A DNA stretch of 32,296 nt from an uncultured Bacilli bacterium (GCA_944332575.1 CALVKH010000007.1:1-32296), one strand, 5' to 3'; positions 23,342-31,422 are shown, numbered from the stretch's first letter. The notes: generated from the sequence alone by a model not told the origin. Made by a program: numbers and translations.

Positions 23342-23371
23342 TAGTATGGTAATAAAAATGTAAAAATATGT
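23342..23371 (-). promoter_or_regulatory. Putative forespore (sigma-F/G type) promoter of the PBP gene
   Basis: Minus strand: ACATA (23371-23367), an 18-base spacer, CATACTA (23348-23342). CATACTA is a full match to the sigma-G -10 pattern. The -35 keeps only the CATA part of it. It resembles the element before spoVT. A sigma-A reading (TTTACA, 15 bases, TAAAAT) is poorer. Confidence 0.42.
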
Positions 23372-23390
23372 GTTAAAAATCTATAACTTA

Positions 23391-23399
23391 TGTTATAAT
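23391..23399 (+). promoter_or_regulatory. Putative extended -10 promoter of DUF1934-argS
   Basis: TGTTATAAT with a weak -35 (TGTTAA, 23371-23376). It lies back to back with the PBP promoter element. Confidence 0.55.
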
Positions 23400-23427
23400 T
23401 CGTGTTAGTAATTTTGGTGGTGATGAT

Positions 23428-23778
23428 GTGATTAAAGGAAATTTTAAATATAATTTAAAAAGCGATGATTTGACAGTGGAATATGAAGGAGAATGTATAT
23501 ATTATGATGATAAAAATATCTTAATGTATAAAGAAGAAAATGGCACTGATGTACTTATAGATTTAGCTAATTTGATTTTAACAAGAGAAAATGAAGAAAT
23601 GCTTTTAGTTTTAAATTTTTCTTTGGGTGAAAGCTATATCAATATGAAAAAGATGAATGGAAAGATGCCGCTTATGTTAACTGTGAATGATAAAAAAATA
23701 GAATCTAACTTGTTTTCTGTAAATTACACATTATCAGATCAAAATAAATTTAAATTTACTTTAGAATGGACTCTTTAG
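23428..23778 (+). CDS. DUF1934 (YwiB-like) beta-barrel protein
   Basis: A 116-residue protein matching the DUF1934 family by position and pattern: mostly beta strands (LTVEYEGECIYYDDKNILMYKE) and the ending NKFKFTLEWTL. In B. subtilis ywiB lies directly before argS, as here. The fold is calycin-like and the function is unknown. The start is GTG 23428 with GGTGGTG upstream. The stop TAG (23776-23778) overlaps the argS ribosome site AGGAGGTGG, so expression is linked. Confidence 0.8.
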   Translation: MIKGNFKYNLKSDDLTVEYEGECIYYDDKNILMYKEENGTDVLIDLANLILTRENEEMLLVLNFSLGESYINMKKMNGKMPLMLTVNDKKIESNLFSVNYTLSDQNKFKFTLEWTL

Positions 23779-23790
23779 GAGGTGGAATAT

Positions 23791-25539
23791 ATGAGTTTTA
23801 TAAAAACAATTGAAAACGATATAAAAAATATCATTTATAAATTAGGCTACGATATTGATACTGTAACCTTAGCTATATCAAATAGACCTGATTTGGGCGA
23901 ATACCAAATCAATGATGCTATGAAATTAGCTAAAATTTATAAGAAGAATCCAAGAGAAATTGCAATGTCAATTGTAGAAGAATTAAATAATGATAAAAGA
24001 TTTACTAATATCAATATTGCAGGTGCCGGTTTTATAAATATTAGTATCAGCAATGATTATTTGATTGAATGTATGAATAAGACAATTGAAAATGTTTATA
24101 ATAACATTGATTTACAAGAAAAGAAAAAAATTATTATTGATTATGGTGGAGCAAATGTAGCAAAAATTTTACATGTGGGACATTTAAGAAGCGCTAACAT
24201 CGGAGAAGCATTAAAAAGATTAGCTAGATTTTTAGGACATGACATAATAGGTGATGTTCATCTTGGGGACTCAGGACTTCAAGCGGGAATTGTGTGCTTA
24301 GAAATGAAAGATAGATTTCCTAATTTAATTTGCTTTAATGAAAATTATAATGGAGAGGATTTTGATTTACCGATAACTAGTCATGATTTATCTTATATCT
24401 ATCCAGAAGGAAGTACTAGAATTAAAGCAGATGAAGAATTATTAAACGAAGCTAGAAACATTACTTATTTGATTCAAAAAGGACATATAGGATATTGCAA
24501 GTTATGGGATAAAATATCTTCCCTTTCTATCAAAACAATAAAAGAAATCTATGAAGAATTAAATGCTACTTTTGAATTATGGGAAGGTGAACGCATAACT
24601 TTTGATATTATTCCTGAAATGTTAGATATGTTAGAGAAAAAAGGATTACTTTATACTAGCGATGGAGCTAAAGTAATGGATGTGAAAGAAGAGACTGATG
24701 ATAAAGAGATGCCACCAATTATTTTAGAAAAAAGTGATGGAGCTTATTTATATGGAACTACTGATTTAGCGACTATATATTCTAGAATAAAAAGATTTAA
24801 TCCTGATGAGATTTGGTATGTAGTAGATAATAGACAAGAATTACATTTCAATCAAGTATTTCGTGCTGCCTATAAGTCAGAAATAGTTAAGAAGGAGACT
24901 TCTTTACAATTTTTGGGATTTGGTACTATGAATGGAAAAGATGGTAAACCTTTTAAAACTAGAGATGGTGGAGTAATGAGCCTACCGGATTTAATAAACA
25001 TAGTTAATGAAGAAACTTTAAATAAATTAAATCCAGCTATTACTGATGAGCTAGATAAAAAGAAAATATCTAGGACAATTGCCATAGCAGCAATAAAATA
25101 TGCAGATTTAATACCATATAGAAGTACCGATTATATTTTTGACCCTAATAAATTTAGTGATTTAGATGGAAAAACTGGACCTTACCTTTTATATTCAACT
25201 ATTCGCATGAGGTCATTACTTAATAAAGCTAAAGAACAAAATATTAATTTTAATATAATAAAAACATTAAAAAATGAATATGATAAAGACATAATGTTGA
25301 ATATATTAAATTTATCTAGTATAATTACCAAAGCTTATGAAAGTAAATCATTAAATGAATTAACTGATTACATTTATAAATTAACCAGTTCTTATAATAA
25401 ATTTTATTCTGAAAATAGAATTTTAGATGAACAAGATATCATATTAAGAGAGTCTTGGTTAGCGCTTACTAAATTGGTTTTAGATACTAATTTATTATTG
25501 TTAAATATTTTAGGAATAAATTGTCCTGAAAAAATGTAA
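23791..25539 (+). CDS. argS: Arginyl-tRNA synthetase
   Basis: A class I synthetase charging tRNA-Arg. The 582-residue protein has the N-terminal additional domain (1-95), the catalytic core with HVGH (128-131) followed by LRSANIGEAL, and DVHLGDSG. It has no canonical KMSKS (FKTRDGGVMSL instead), which is normal for many ArgRS. A C-terminal DALR anticodon-binding domain follows (about 465-582). ATG 23791 lies 6 bases after AGGAGGTGG. An in-frame GTG at 23782 lies within that ribosome site. No terminator was seen after it. rpoE has its own promoters in the 106-base gap. Confidence 0.97.
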   Translation: MSFIKTIENDIKNIIYKLGYDIDTVTLAISNRPDLGEYQINDAMKLAKIYKKNPREIAMSIVEELNNDKRFTNINIAGAGFINISISNDYLIECMNKTIENVYNNIDLQEKKKIIIDYGGANVAKILHVGHLRSANIGEALKRLARFLGHDIIGDVHLGDSGLQAGIVCLEMKDRFPNLICFNENYNGEDFDLPITSHDLSYIYPEGSTRIKADEELLNEARNITYLIQKGHIGYCKLWDKISSLSIKTIKEIYEELNATFELWEGERITFDIIPEMLDMLEKKGLLYTSDGAKVMDVKEETDDKEMPPIILEKSDGAYLYGTTDLATIYSRIKRFNPDEIWYVVDNRQELHFNQVFRAAYKSEIVKKETSLQFLGFGTMNGKDGKPFKTRDGGVMSLPDLINIVNEETLNKLNPAITDELDKKKISRTIAIAAIKYADLIPYRSTDYIFDPNKFSDLDGKTGPYLLYSTIRMRSLLNKAKEQNINFNIIKTLKNEYDKDIMLNILNLSSIITKAYESKSLNELTDYIYKLTSSYNKFYSENRILDEQDIILRESWLALTKLVLDTNLLLLNILGINCPEKM

Positions 25540-25547
25540 AAAACAAG

Positions 25548-25576
25548 TTGATTTTAGTTACAAATAATGATATAAG
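25548..25576 (+). promoter_or_regulatory. Sigma-A promoter of rpoE (distal)
   Basis: TTGATT (25548-25553), a 17-base spacer ending TGA, TATAAG (25571-25576), an extended -10. A second -10-like TATAAT lies at 25619-25624 without a clear -35 and may be a second start site nearer the gene. Confidence 0.65.
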
Positions 25577-25645
25577 TTTTATTGATTTGTTTTATAAGCA
25601 AATTAATATTTACTAGCATATAATGTTAATCGTAGGAGGATAGTT

Positions 25646-26080
25646 ATGGATATAAATAAAATGAGCAAAGAAGATTTGGAATTATTATCTTATAAGGATA
25701 TTACTAATATATTGTTGGAACAAAAAGGTGCTAGAAGCACAAAAGATTTATTTAAGGATATAACTACATTATTAGAATTACCTGATAGTGTATTTGAAAC
25801 TAAAATAGCTGATTATTATACAACTCTTACTACAGATAAAAGATTTATTCTTTTAGAAGATGGTTGCTGGGATTTAAGAGATAGACATACTTCAGATAAA
25901 GTTGCAGTAGCGCTAGATGATGAAGATGAGAACGAAGATATAGAAATAAATGATGAAATCGAGGAAGAGGAAGAAGCCACTTATGATGATTCAACTAATG
26001 AAGATGATTTTGATGACAATGATGATGATTTAAAAGATTTAGTTATAATGGATGAAGATGAACTAGAATTAGAACAATAA
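25646..26080 (+). CDS. rpoE: DNA-directed RNA polymerase delta subunit
   Basis: The Gram-positive-specific delta subunit, which displaces nucleic acids from RNA polymerase and speeds recycling. The 144-residue protein has an N-terminal HARE-HTH domain (about 1-75, ending FILLEDGCWDLRDRH) and a disordered, extremely acidic tail of Asp and Glu (from about 88), as expected. It starts at ATG 25646 after GTAGGAGGA. In B. subtilis pyrG and spo0F lie between rpoE and fbaA. Here prfA follows, so the region has been rearranged or trimmed. Confidence 0.95.
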   Translation: MDINKMSKEDLELLSYKDITNILLEQKGARSTKDLFKDITTLLELPDSVFETKIADYYTTLTTDKRFILLEDGCWDLRDRHTSDKVAVALDDEDENEDIEINDEIEEEEEATYDDSTNEDDFDDNDDDLKDLVIMDEDELELEQ

Positions 26081-26097
26081 TTTTAGTTTCTTTTTTT
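26061..26097 (+). terminator. Probable intrinsic terminator of rpoE
   Basis: AACTAGAAT (26061-26069), a 10-base loop, ATTTTAGTT (26080-26088) with one G-U pair, then TC and seven T. The 5' arm is in the last codons of rpoE and the stop codon is at the loop/3'-arm border. Confidence 0.65.
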
Positions 26098-26107
26098 AGT
26101 ATTCTCA

Positions 26108-26116
26108 TGATATAAT
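26108..26116 (+). promoter_or_regulatory. Putative extended -10 promoter of prfA-prmC
   Basis: TGATATAAT, with no clear -35 because the upstream bases are the rpoE terminator T-run. The leader would be about 18 bases with GAAGGGATGA. Confidence 0.55.
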
Positions 26117-26140
26117 ACGGTAGATGAAGGGATGATATGA

Positions 26141-27199
26141 ATGGTAGAAAGATTAGAAGCGATAAAGAAAAGATATGAAGAACTTAATAATCAGTTATTA
26201 GATCCAAATATTTTAAGTGATGTTAATAAGACAAGAGAACTATCAAAAGAAGCTTCAAATCTAGAAGATACAGTTGTTTGCTTTGATAAATATAAACAAG
26301 TCTTAGATGATATGGAAGCGGCAAAAGAAATGCTTAAGGATGATGATATGGCCGAATTTGCTAAAGAGGAATTAACTAATTTAGAAGATAAAAAAGTTGA
26401 TTTAGAAAAGCAATTAGAAATATTATTAATCCCAAAGGATCCTAATGATGGTAAAAATGTTATTGTTGAAATTAGAGGTGCAGCAGGTGGAGATGAGGCT
26501 AATATTTTTGCTGGAGACCTTTATCGTATGTATATAAAATATGCTGAAAAAGAAGGATGGAAAACAGAAATACTAGAGGAAGAACATTCTGATGGTGGAG
26601 GATTCTCTCTAATTAGTTTCATGGTTAAAGGTAAAAACGTTTATTCTAAACTAAAATACGAAAGTGGAGCTCATCGAGTTCAAAGAGTACCTGTAACAGA
26701 GACACAAGGTAGAATCCATACTTCAACCGCTACGGTTTTGGTTATGCCAGAAGCTGAAGAATTAGATTTTCAATTAGATATGTCAGAAGTACGTATTGAT
26801 ATTACTAGATCATCTGGTTGTGGTGGTCAAGGAGTAAATACCACTGATTCTGCGGTTCGTGTTACTCATATTCCTACGGGAACTATTGTTTATTGCCAAG
26901 TAGGACGCAGTCAAATTCAAAATAAGGAAATGGCTCTTAATACATTAAAAACTAGATTATATAATATGAAGTTACAAGAAAAAGAAGAAAAAGAAGGAGC
27001 AGAAAGACGTAGTAAGATAGGAACAGGGGATCGCTCTGAGAAGATAAGAACCTATAATTATCCACAAAATAGAGTCACAGATCATAGAATAGGATTTACT
27101 TTAATGCAATTAGATCGAGTAATGGAAGGAGATATTGATCCAATAATAGAAGCTTTGATAAACGAGGATCAAAAAAGACAATTAGAGGGTAATAATTAA
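26141..27199 (+). CDS. prfA: Peptide chain release factor 1
   Basis: Reads UAA and UAG stop codons and triggers hydrolysis of peptidyl-tRNA. The 352-residue protein has the codon-recognition tripeptide PVT (184-186), which marks RF1 and not RF2, and the catalytic GGQ (228-230) in SSGCGGQGVNTTDSAVRVTHIPTG. ATG 26141 is preceded by AAGGG. The stop overlaps the prmC start by one base (TAATG). Its modifying enzyme PrmC is encoded directly after it, the usual pairing. Confidence 0.98.
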   Translation: MVERLEAIKKRYEELNNQLLDPNILSDVNKTRELSKEASNLEDTVVCFDKYKQVLDDMEAAKEMLKDDDMAEFAKEELTNLEDKKVDLEKQLEILLIPKDPNDGKNVIVEIRGAAGGDEANIFAGDLYRMYIKYAEKEGWKTEILEEEHSDGGGFSLISFMVKGKNVYSKLKYESGAHRVQRVPVTETQGRIHTSTATVLVMPEAEELDFQLDMSEVRIDITRSSGCGGQGVNTTDSAVRVTHIPTGTIVYCQVGRSQIQNKEMALNTLKTRLYNMKLQEKEEKEGAERRSKIGTGDRSEKIRTYNYPQNRVTDHRIGFTLMQLDRVMEGDIDPIIEALINEDQKRQLEGNN

Positions 27200-28017
27200 T
27201 GACGGTAGAAGATTTAATTTGTTATGGAAAAAAATATCTTCATACTAATCAAGTGTATATGTTGCTTAGTCACCTTTTAGGTTATGATAATTTAGAATTA
27301 TTAAATCATTTGGATCAAGAGGTAGAAGATACTAAAATTACTAAATATAAAGAAATGATCAAAAAAGTACTAAATAGGGAACCAATTCAGTATGTGTTGG
27401 GGAATGTGAATTTTTATGGTTATAATTTTATAGTTAATAAAAATGTTTTGATTCCAAGATTTGAAACGGAAGAGTTGGTCTCTTATACAATAGATTATAT
27501 CAATAGTCTCTTTCATGAAAACGTATCCATCATAGATCTTGGATGCGGTAGTGGTAATATAGGAATTACTTTGAAGAAAAAAATAGATAATTCAATGGTT
27601 ACCTGTGTAGATATTAGTGAAGAGGCTTTAGAAGTTGCAAAATTGAATGCTAATAATTTAAATGCCAATATCAGGTTTATTAAGAGTAATATGTTAGATG
27701 AGGTTACAGAAAAATACAATGTTATTATAAGTAACCCTCCTTATATTAGTAGAAACGAAAATATAGAAGATATCGTAAGAGATAATGAACCTTATTTAGC
27801 TCTGTTTGCTGACGATGATGGATTATATTTTTATGAGAAAATTTTGTCTACATGTAAAAAAAATTTGCAATCGAAGTTTTTAATAGCATTTGAAATTGGA
27901 ATGACTCAGAAAGATAAAATTATAGATATCATTAATAAATATTTTACTAATGTTACTATAGATTGTAAAAAAGATTTATCAGGAAGAGATCGAATGATTT
28001 TTATATATAACGAATAA
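27199..28017 (+). CDS. prmC: Release factor glutamine methyltransferase PrmC
   Basis: Methylates the glutamine of the GGQ motif in RF1 and RF2. The 272-residue protein has the N-terminal helical domain, the RFETEEL segment (87-93), SAM-binding DLGCGSGN (113-120) and the catalytic NPPY (179-182). The ATG overlaps the prfA stop. A terminator follows directly after its TAA. Confidence 0.97.
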   Translation: MTVEDLICYGKKYLHTNQVYMLLSHLLGYDNLELLNHLDQEVEDTKITKYKEMIKKVLNREPIQYVLGNVNFYGYNFIVNKNVLIPRFETEELVSYTIDYINSLFHENVSIIDLGCGSGNIGITLKKKIDNSMVTCVDISEEALEVAKLNANNLNANIRFIKSNMLDEVTEKYNVIISNPPYISRNENIEDIVRDNEPYLALFADDDGLYFYEKILSTCKKNLQSKFLIAFEIGMTQKDKIIDIINKYFTNVTIDCKKDLSGRDRMIFIYNE

Positions 28018-28055
28018 AAAGACGAATTATGACGAATAATATTTGTCTTTTTTTT
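28018..28055 (+). terminator. Intrinsic terminator of prfA-prmC
   Basis: AAAGACGAAT (28018-28027), a 13-base loop, ATTTGTCTTT (28041-28050) with one G-U pair, then T to 28055. The loop repeats the bases GACGAAT found in the 5' arm. Confidence 0.85.
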
Positions 28056-28101
28056 GACTAAATTATTTCAGTAATTAACACTATATAACAGAGATGATAA
28101 G

Positions 28102-28626
28102 ATGAAAAAGATAATGATTATTTTAAGTATTATTGTAGTAATATTTGTATCTACTAAAACTACGGAAGACTTAATAATTCCTGATGAATCAATAAGAATT
28201 AGAGTAATTGCTAATAGTAATAATTCAAAAGATCAATTAATAAAAAATGTTGTTCGTAATAATATCGAAAAAGAAGTAACTAATTTATTAGCTAATGTTA
28301 CTAACATTGATGAAGCAAGAACACTTCTTGAAGAAAATATTGATCTTATTAATGAACGTGTAGAAGATGTTTTAGTAAAGAATAATTACGATGTTAGTTA
28401 TAAAGTAGATTTTGGATATAATTTGTTTCCAGAAAAGAAATATAAAGGGGTTGTTTATGAAGAAGGATACTATGAATCAGTAGTTGTTACTTTAGGGGAA
28501 GGAAAAGGAGACAATTGGTGGTGTGTTTTGTTTCCACCTTTGTGTTTGATGGAGACTTCTTCTAGTGATTTAGAAGAAATAGAATACAAATCATTTATTA
28601 AAGAAATTATTGATAAATATTTTTAG
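28102..28626 (+). CDS. spoIIR: Stage II sporulation protein R
   Basis: SpoIIR is made in the forespore under sigma-F and exported into the intermembrane space, where it triggers SpoIIGA to process pro-sigma-E. The 174-residue protein has an N-terminal signal/membrane segment (about 3-20), then the family hallmarks IRIRVIANSNNSKDQLIKNVVR and the C-terminal DNWWCVLFPPLC. It starts at ATG 28102 after GAGATGATAAG, a weak ribosome site. prfA-prmC-spoIIR is the B. subtilis order apart from ywkF. A sigma-F promoter could not be placed with confidence in the 46 bases behind the terminator. Confidence 0.95.
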   Translation: MKKIMIILSIIVVIFVSTKTTEDLIIPDESIRIRVIANSNNSKDQLIKNVVRNNIEKEVTNLLANVTNIDEARTLLEENIDLINERVEDVLVKNNYDVSYKVDFGYNLFPEKKYKGVVYEEGYYESVVVTLGEGKGDNWWCVLFPPLCLMETSSSDLEEIEYKSFIKEIIDKYF

Positions 28627-28641
28627 AATTAAATGTGAGTA

Positions 28642-28682
28642 ATCATAGTATTATTTAAATGTAGAGGATTTGATACTATGAT
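28642..28682 (+). promoter_or_regulatory. 10-bp inverted repeat enclosing the mntP ribosome site and start codon
   Basis: ATCATAGTAT (28642-28651) and ATACTATGAT (28673-28682) are perfect complements, 21 bases apart. The 3' arm contains the mntP ATG (28678-28680) and the loop holds AGAGGA (28663-28668). As RNA it would tie up the start codon. There is no T-run, so it is not a terminator. Confidence 0.55.
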
Positions 28683-29223
28683 GCATTTAATTAGTGTAAT
28701 TATGATAGCAATAGGATTAAGCATGGATGCTTTTTCTTTAGCTATATTATATGGTACTTTAAATTTTACAAAAAGAAAGGCTCTAACTTTAGCTGGTTTT
28801 GTTGGTGCTTTTCATTTTTTTATGCCATTATTAGGAAATTTTATAGGTCTTATCATTCTTAGTATGTTACCTATTAGTTCAAACATTGTAGTAGGAATTA
28901 TATTTTTAATTATTTCTATTCAAATGTTAATATCTGTTTTCAAAGAAGAGGAAGTAGTAGATTTAAAAGGTTTATCTTCTTTACTTTTATTTGCTTTTAC
29001 TGTTAGTTTAGATAGCTTTTCCGTAGGAATAGGATTATCCGCTGTATGTGATAATAAATTATTAGCTGTTAGTATTTTTTCTCTTACCAGTTTTATTTTT
29101 ACTTTCCTAGGATTAACAATAGGAAGCAAATTAAACGAAAAATTTGGTAGAATCTCAACTTTATTAGGAAGCATTGTATTAATGTGTCTAGCACTAGTGT
29201 ATCTTTTCTTTTATCGTGCTTAA
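28678..29223 (+). CDS. mntP: MntP-family manganese efflux pump (DUF204)
   Basis: The 181-residue protein has six hydrophobic helices arranged as two repeats, each with an Asp motif: GLSMDAFSLA (D17) and VSLDSFSVG (D112), the pattern of MntP/YtaF. MntP exports Mn(II). In B. subtilis a member (ywlD/mntP) lies a few genes after spoIIR, supporting this call over the sporulation-linked paralogue YtaF. The first of two ATG codons (28678) has AGAGGA at proper spacing. A 10-bp inverted repeat spans the start. No yybP-ykoY-type riboswitch fits in the 51-base gap. Confidence 0.88.
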   Translation: MMHLISVIMIAIGLSMDAFSLAILYGTLNFTKRKALTLAGFVGAFHFFMPLLGNFIGLIILSMLPISSNIVVGIIFLIISIQMLISVFKEEEVVDLKGLSSLLLFAFTVSLDSFSVGIGLSAVCDNKLLAVSIFSLTSFIFTFLGLTIGSKLNEKFGRISTLLGSIVLMCLALVYLFFYRA

Positions 29224-29227
29224 TCTA

Positions 29228-29257
29228 TTGACTTATAAAATTAAATACTACTATAAT
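29228..29257 (+). promoter_or_regulatory. Sigma-A promoter of fba
   Basis: TTGACT (29228-29233), an 18-base spacer, TATAAT (29252-29257). It is near consensus, as expected for a strongly expressed glycolytic gene. The start is near 29264. Confidence 0.85.
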
Positions 29258-29282
29258 TAATATAAGAAAGAATGGTGAAATA

Positions 29283-30125
29283 ATGCTAGTTAATGTAAAT
29301 AAGATGTTACAAGACGCCAAAAAGGGGAAATATGCTATTCCACATTTTAATATTAATAATTTGGAATGGGCAAAGTATATTTTAGAAGAGTGTGAAAAAG
29401 AAAACATTCCAGTTATTTTAGGAGTTAGTGAAGGTGCTAGTAAATATATGGGAGGTTATTTTGTTGTTAGTCAAATGGTTAAAGGGTTAATAGAAGATTT
29501 AAAAATCACTATTCCAGTGTGCCTTCATTTGGACCACGGTTCAAGTTTTGAATCATGTAAGGAAGCGATAGATAGTGGATTTACTTCTGTCATGATTGAT
29601 GCGTCTAAATATTCAATCGATAAAAATATTGAGATAACTAAAAAAGTAGTAGATTATGCTCATGAGCGTGGAGTTAGTGTAGAAGCTGAAGTTGGCCATA
29701 TCGGTGGTAATGAAGATGGTGTTTCTAATGAAATATATCACGCTACTTTAGATGATTGTGTTAATTTATATATAGCTACTGGAATTGATTCTTTAGCTCC
29801 AGCTTTGGGAAGCGTTCATGGACTTTATAAGGGATTACCTAATTTAAATTTTGAAAGAATGAATTTAATTAATAACAGTTTACCAATTCCCTTAGTATTA
29901 CATGGAGGAACTGGAATTCCTGATAATGATATAAAGAAAGCTATTTCTTGTGGAATTAGTAAAATAAATATTAATACAGAGTTACAGATTGCATGGCATA
30001 ATGCAGTTTTAGAGTTTGTTAAGGAAAATCCGGATGTTTATGATCCTAGAAAAGTGATAGGTAGTGGACAAGCAGCAATAAAAAAAGCTATCGATGATAA
30101 AATTAATCTGTTTTTTAATAGGTAA
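29283..30125 (+). CDS. fba: Class II fructose-1,6-bisphosphate aldolase
   Basis: A zinc-dependent aldolase of glycolysis and gluconeogenesis. The 280-residue protein has HLDHG (catalytic D84, ligand H85), the GSVHGLYKG segment (H179) and VLHGGTGI (H207), all expected for class II enzymes. Its length is close to B. subtilis FbaA. It starts at ATG 29283 after a modest GGTGA site, with a strong promoter upstream. Some class II aldolases of gut Bacillota act on tagatose or ketose bisphosphates, but the neighbourhood (murA next to it, as murAB in B. subtilis) favours the glycolytic enzyme. Confidence 0.93.
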   Translation: MLVNVNKMLQDAKKGKYAIPHFNINNLEWAKYILEECEKENIPVILGVSEGASKYMGGYFVVSQMVKGLIEDLKITIPVCLHLDHGSSFESCKEAIDSGFTSVMIDASKYSIDKNIEITKKVVDYAHERGVSVEAEVGHIGGNEDGVSNEIYHATLDDCVNLYIATGIDSLAPALGSVHGLYKGLPNLNFERMNLINNSLPIPLVLHGGTGIPDNDIKKAISCGISKININTELQIAWHNAVLEFVKENPDVYDPRKVIGSGQAAIKKAIDDKINLFFNR

Positions 30126-30129
30126 TTAT

Positions 30130-30154
30130 TTGTCAAAATATAATAAAATATAAT
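30130..30154 (+). promoter_or_regulatory. Possible murA promoter region with tandem -10 boxes
   Basis: TTGTCA (30130-30135), then AAAATATAAT twice in direct tandem (30135-30144 and 30145-30154), giving two TATAAT boxes 10 bases apart. Neither has ideal spacing from the -35 (13 bases to the second), so the exact promoter is uncertain. Confidence 0.35.
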
Positions 30155-30168
30155 GAAGTGGAGGTATT

Positions 30169-31422
30169 ATGAAGGTATTAGAAATACAAGGAGGGCACAA
30201 GTTATCTGGAACAATTAGAATAAGTGGTGCTAAAAATAGTTCAGTTGCGCTTATACCAGCTGCTATTTTAGCTGAAGACGACGTAACTATTTGTAATGTT
30301 CCAGAAATAACAGATACAGATGCGTTAAGTGAAATTTTAGAATTTCTAGGTGCGGATGTACGAAGAGCTAGTGAAAGTATAGTAATTAATCCTAAATCAA
30401 TAAAAAATAAAGAAATACCGGCAGAAATTTCTAAGAAATTGCGTGCCTCATATTACTTTATGGGTTCATTGCTTGGTAAATATAAGCATGTAGAAATGTA
30501 TTTTCCTGGTGGATGTTCTATAGGAGCTAGACCAATTAATTTTCATTTAAAAGGCTTTGAGGCTTTAGGAGCTACAGTCAAAATCGAAGGAGATAAATAT
30601 ATAGTTGATGCAAAAGAATTAAAAGGAGCCAATATTTATTTGGATTTTGCATCAGTAGGAGCTACTATTAATATTATGTTAGCAGCTGTAAAAGCTAAGG
30701 GAACTACTGTTATTGATAATGCCGCTAAAGAACCCGAAATAGTTAATGTGGCAACCTTTTTAAATAATATGGGTGCTAGAATAAGCGGGGCTGGTACTAG
30801 TACGATAAAAATTATTGGAGTGGAAAAACTAAATGGATGTTTCCATGAAGTTATACCGGATAGAATTGAAGCTGGTACATATACTATTATTGGAGCGTTA
30901 ATTGGCAATTATTTAAAAATTGATAATATTATTCCAGAGCATATAGAAGCTCTAACTTCAAAATTAATTGAAATGGGAGTAGAGTTAGAAATTGGTGACG
31001 ATTATTTAATTGTTAATAAACCAGATAAATATAAAGCAGTTAATGTTAAAACATTAGTGTTTCCAGGTTTTCCTACAGATTTACAACAACCTTTTATGGT
31101 GCTATCAACACGGTGTTCTGGTAAATCAGTAGTAGAAGAGACTATTTATGAAAATCGTTTTATGCATATTCCATATTTGCAAAAAATGGGTGCTGATATT
31201 GAAGTGAATGGAACTAAAGCTATTATAAAGGGACCTACTGAATTGAGGGGAACAGAAGTGGAAGCAACAGATTTAAGAGCAGGTGCTAGTATGGTAGCAG
31301 CAGCATTAATTGCAAAAGGAACTACTGTTATTCATAATATAGAACACATTTTAAGAGGTTATGAAAATATAGTCGAAAAATTGAGTGATGTAGGTGCTAA
31401 ATTAGAAGTAAAAGAAATATAA
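30169..31422 (+). CDS. murA: UDP-N-acetylglucosamine 1-carboxyvinyltransferase
   Basis: The first committed step of peptidoglycan synthesis: transfers enolpyruvate from PEP to UDP-GlcNAc. The 417-residue protein has SGAKNSSVALIPA (K22, N23), the fosfomycin-target cysteine C116 in GGCSIGARP, and FPTDLQQPF. Many Bacillota have two copies. Its place after fba matches the B. subtilis murAB (murZ) copy. ATG 30169 follows GGAGGT. The terminator hairpin begins within the last codons and the stop codon is in its loop. Confidence 0.96.
   Translation: MKVLEIQGGHKLSGTIRISGAKNSSVALIPAAILAEDDVTICNVPEITDTDALSEILEFLGADVRRASESIVINPKSIKNKEIPAEISKKLRASYYFMGSLLGKYKHVEMYFPGGCSIGARPINFHLKGFEALGATVKIEGDKYIVDAKELKGANIYLDFASVGATINIMLAAVKAKGTTVIDNAAKEPEIVNVATFLNNMGARISGAGTSTIKIIGVEKLNGCFHEVIPDRIEAGTYTIIGALIGNYLKIDNIIPEHIEALTSKLIEMGVELEIGDDYLIVNKPDKYKAVNVKTLVFPGFPTDLQQPFMVLSTRCSGKSVVEETIYENRFMHIPYLQKMGADIEVNGTKAIIKGPTELRGTEVEATDLRAGASMVAAALIAKGTTVIHNIEHILRGYENIVEKLSDVGAKLEVKEI

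Noticed and set aside
28018-28055. Direct repeat GACGAAT before spoIIR as a CRISPR or iteron-like array
   Set aside because: There are only two copies and both are explained by the terminator hairpin and its loop.
28054-28089. TTGACT behind the prmC terminator with TATATA as a spoIIR promoter
   Set aside because: The spacing is about 22 bases, too long for sigma-A, and spoIIR should be read by sigma-F, for which no clean match was seen.
30636-30908. 90-codon minus-strand frame inside murA
   Set aside because: The murA frame is strongly conserved here. The antisense frame is low complexity (Val, Ile, Pro, Ala) and has no start signals.
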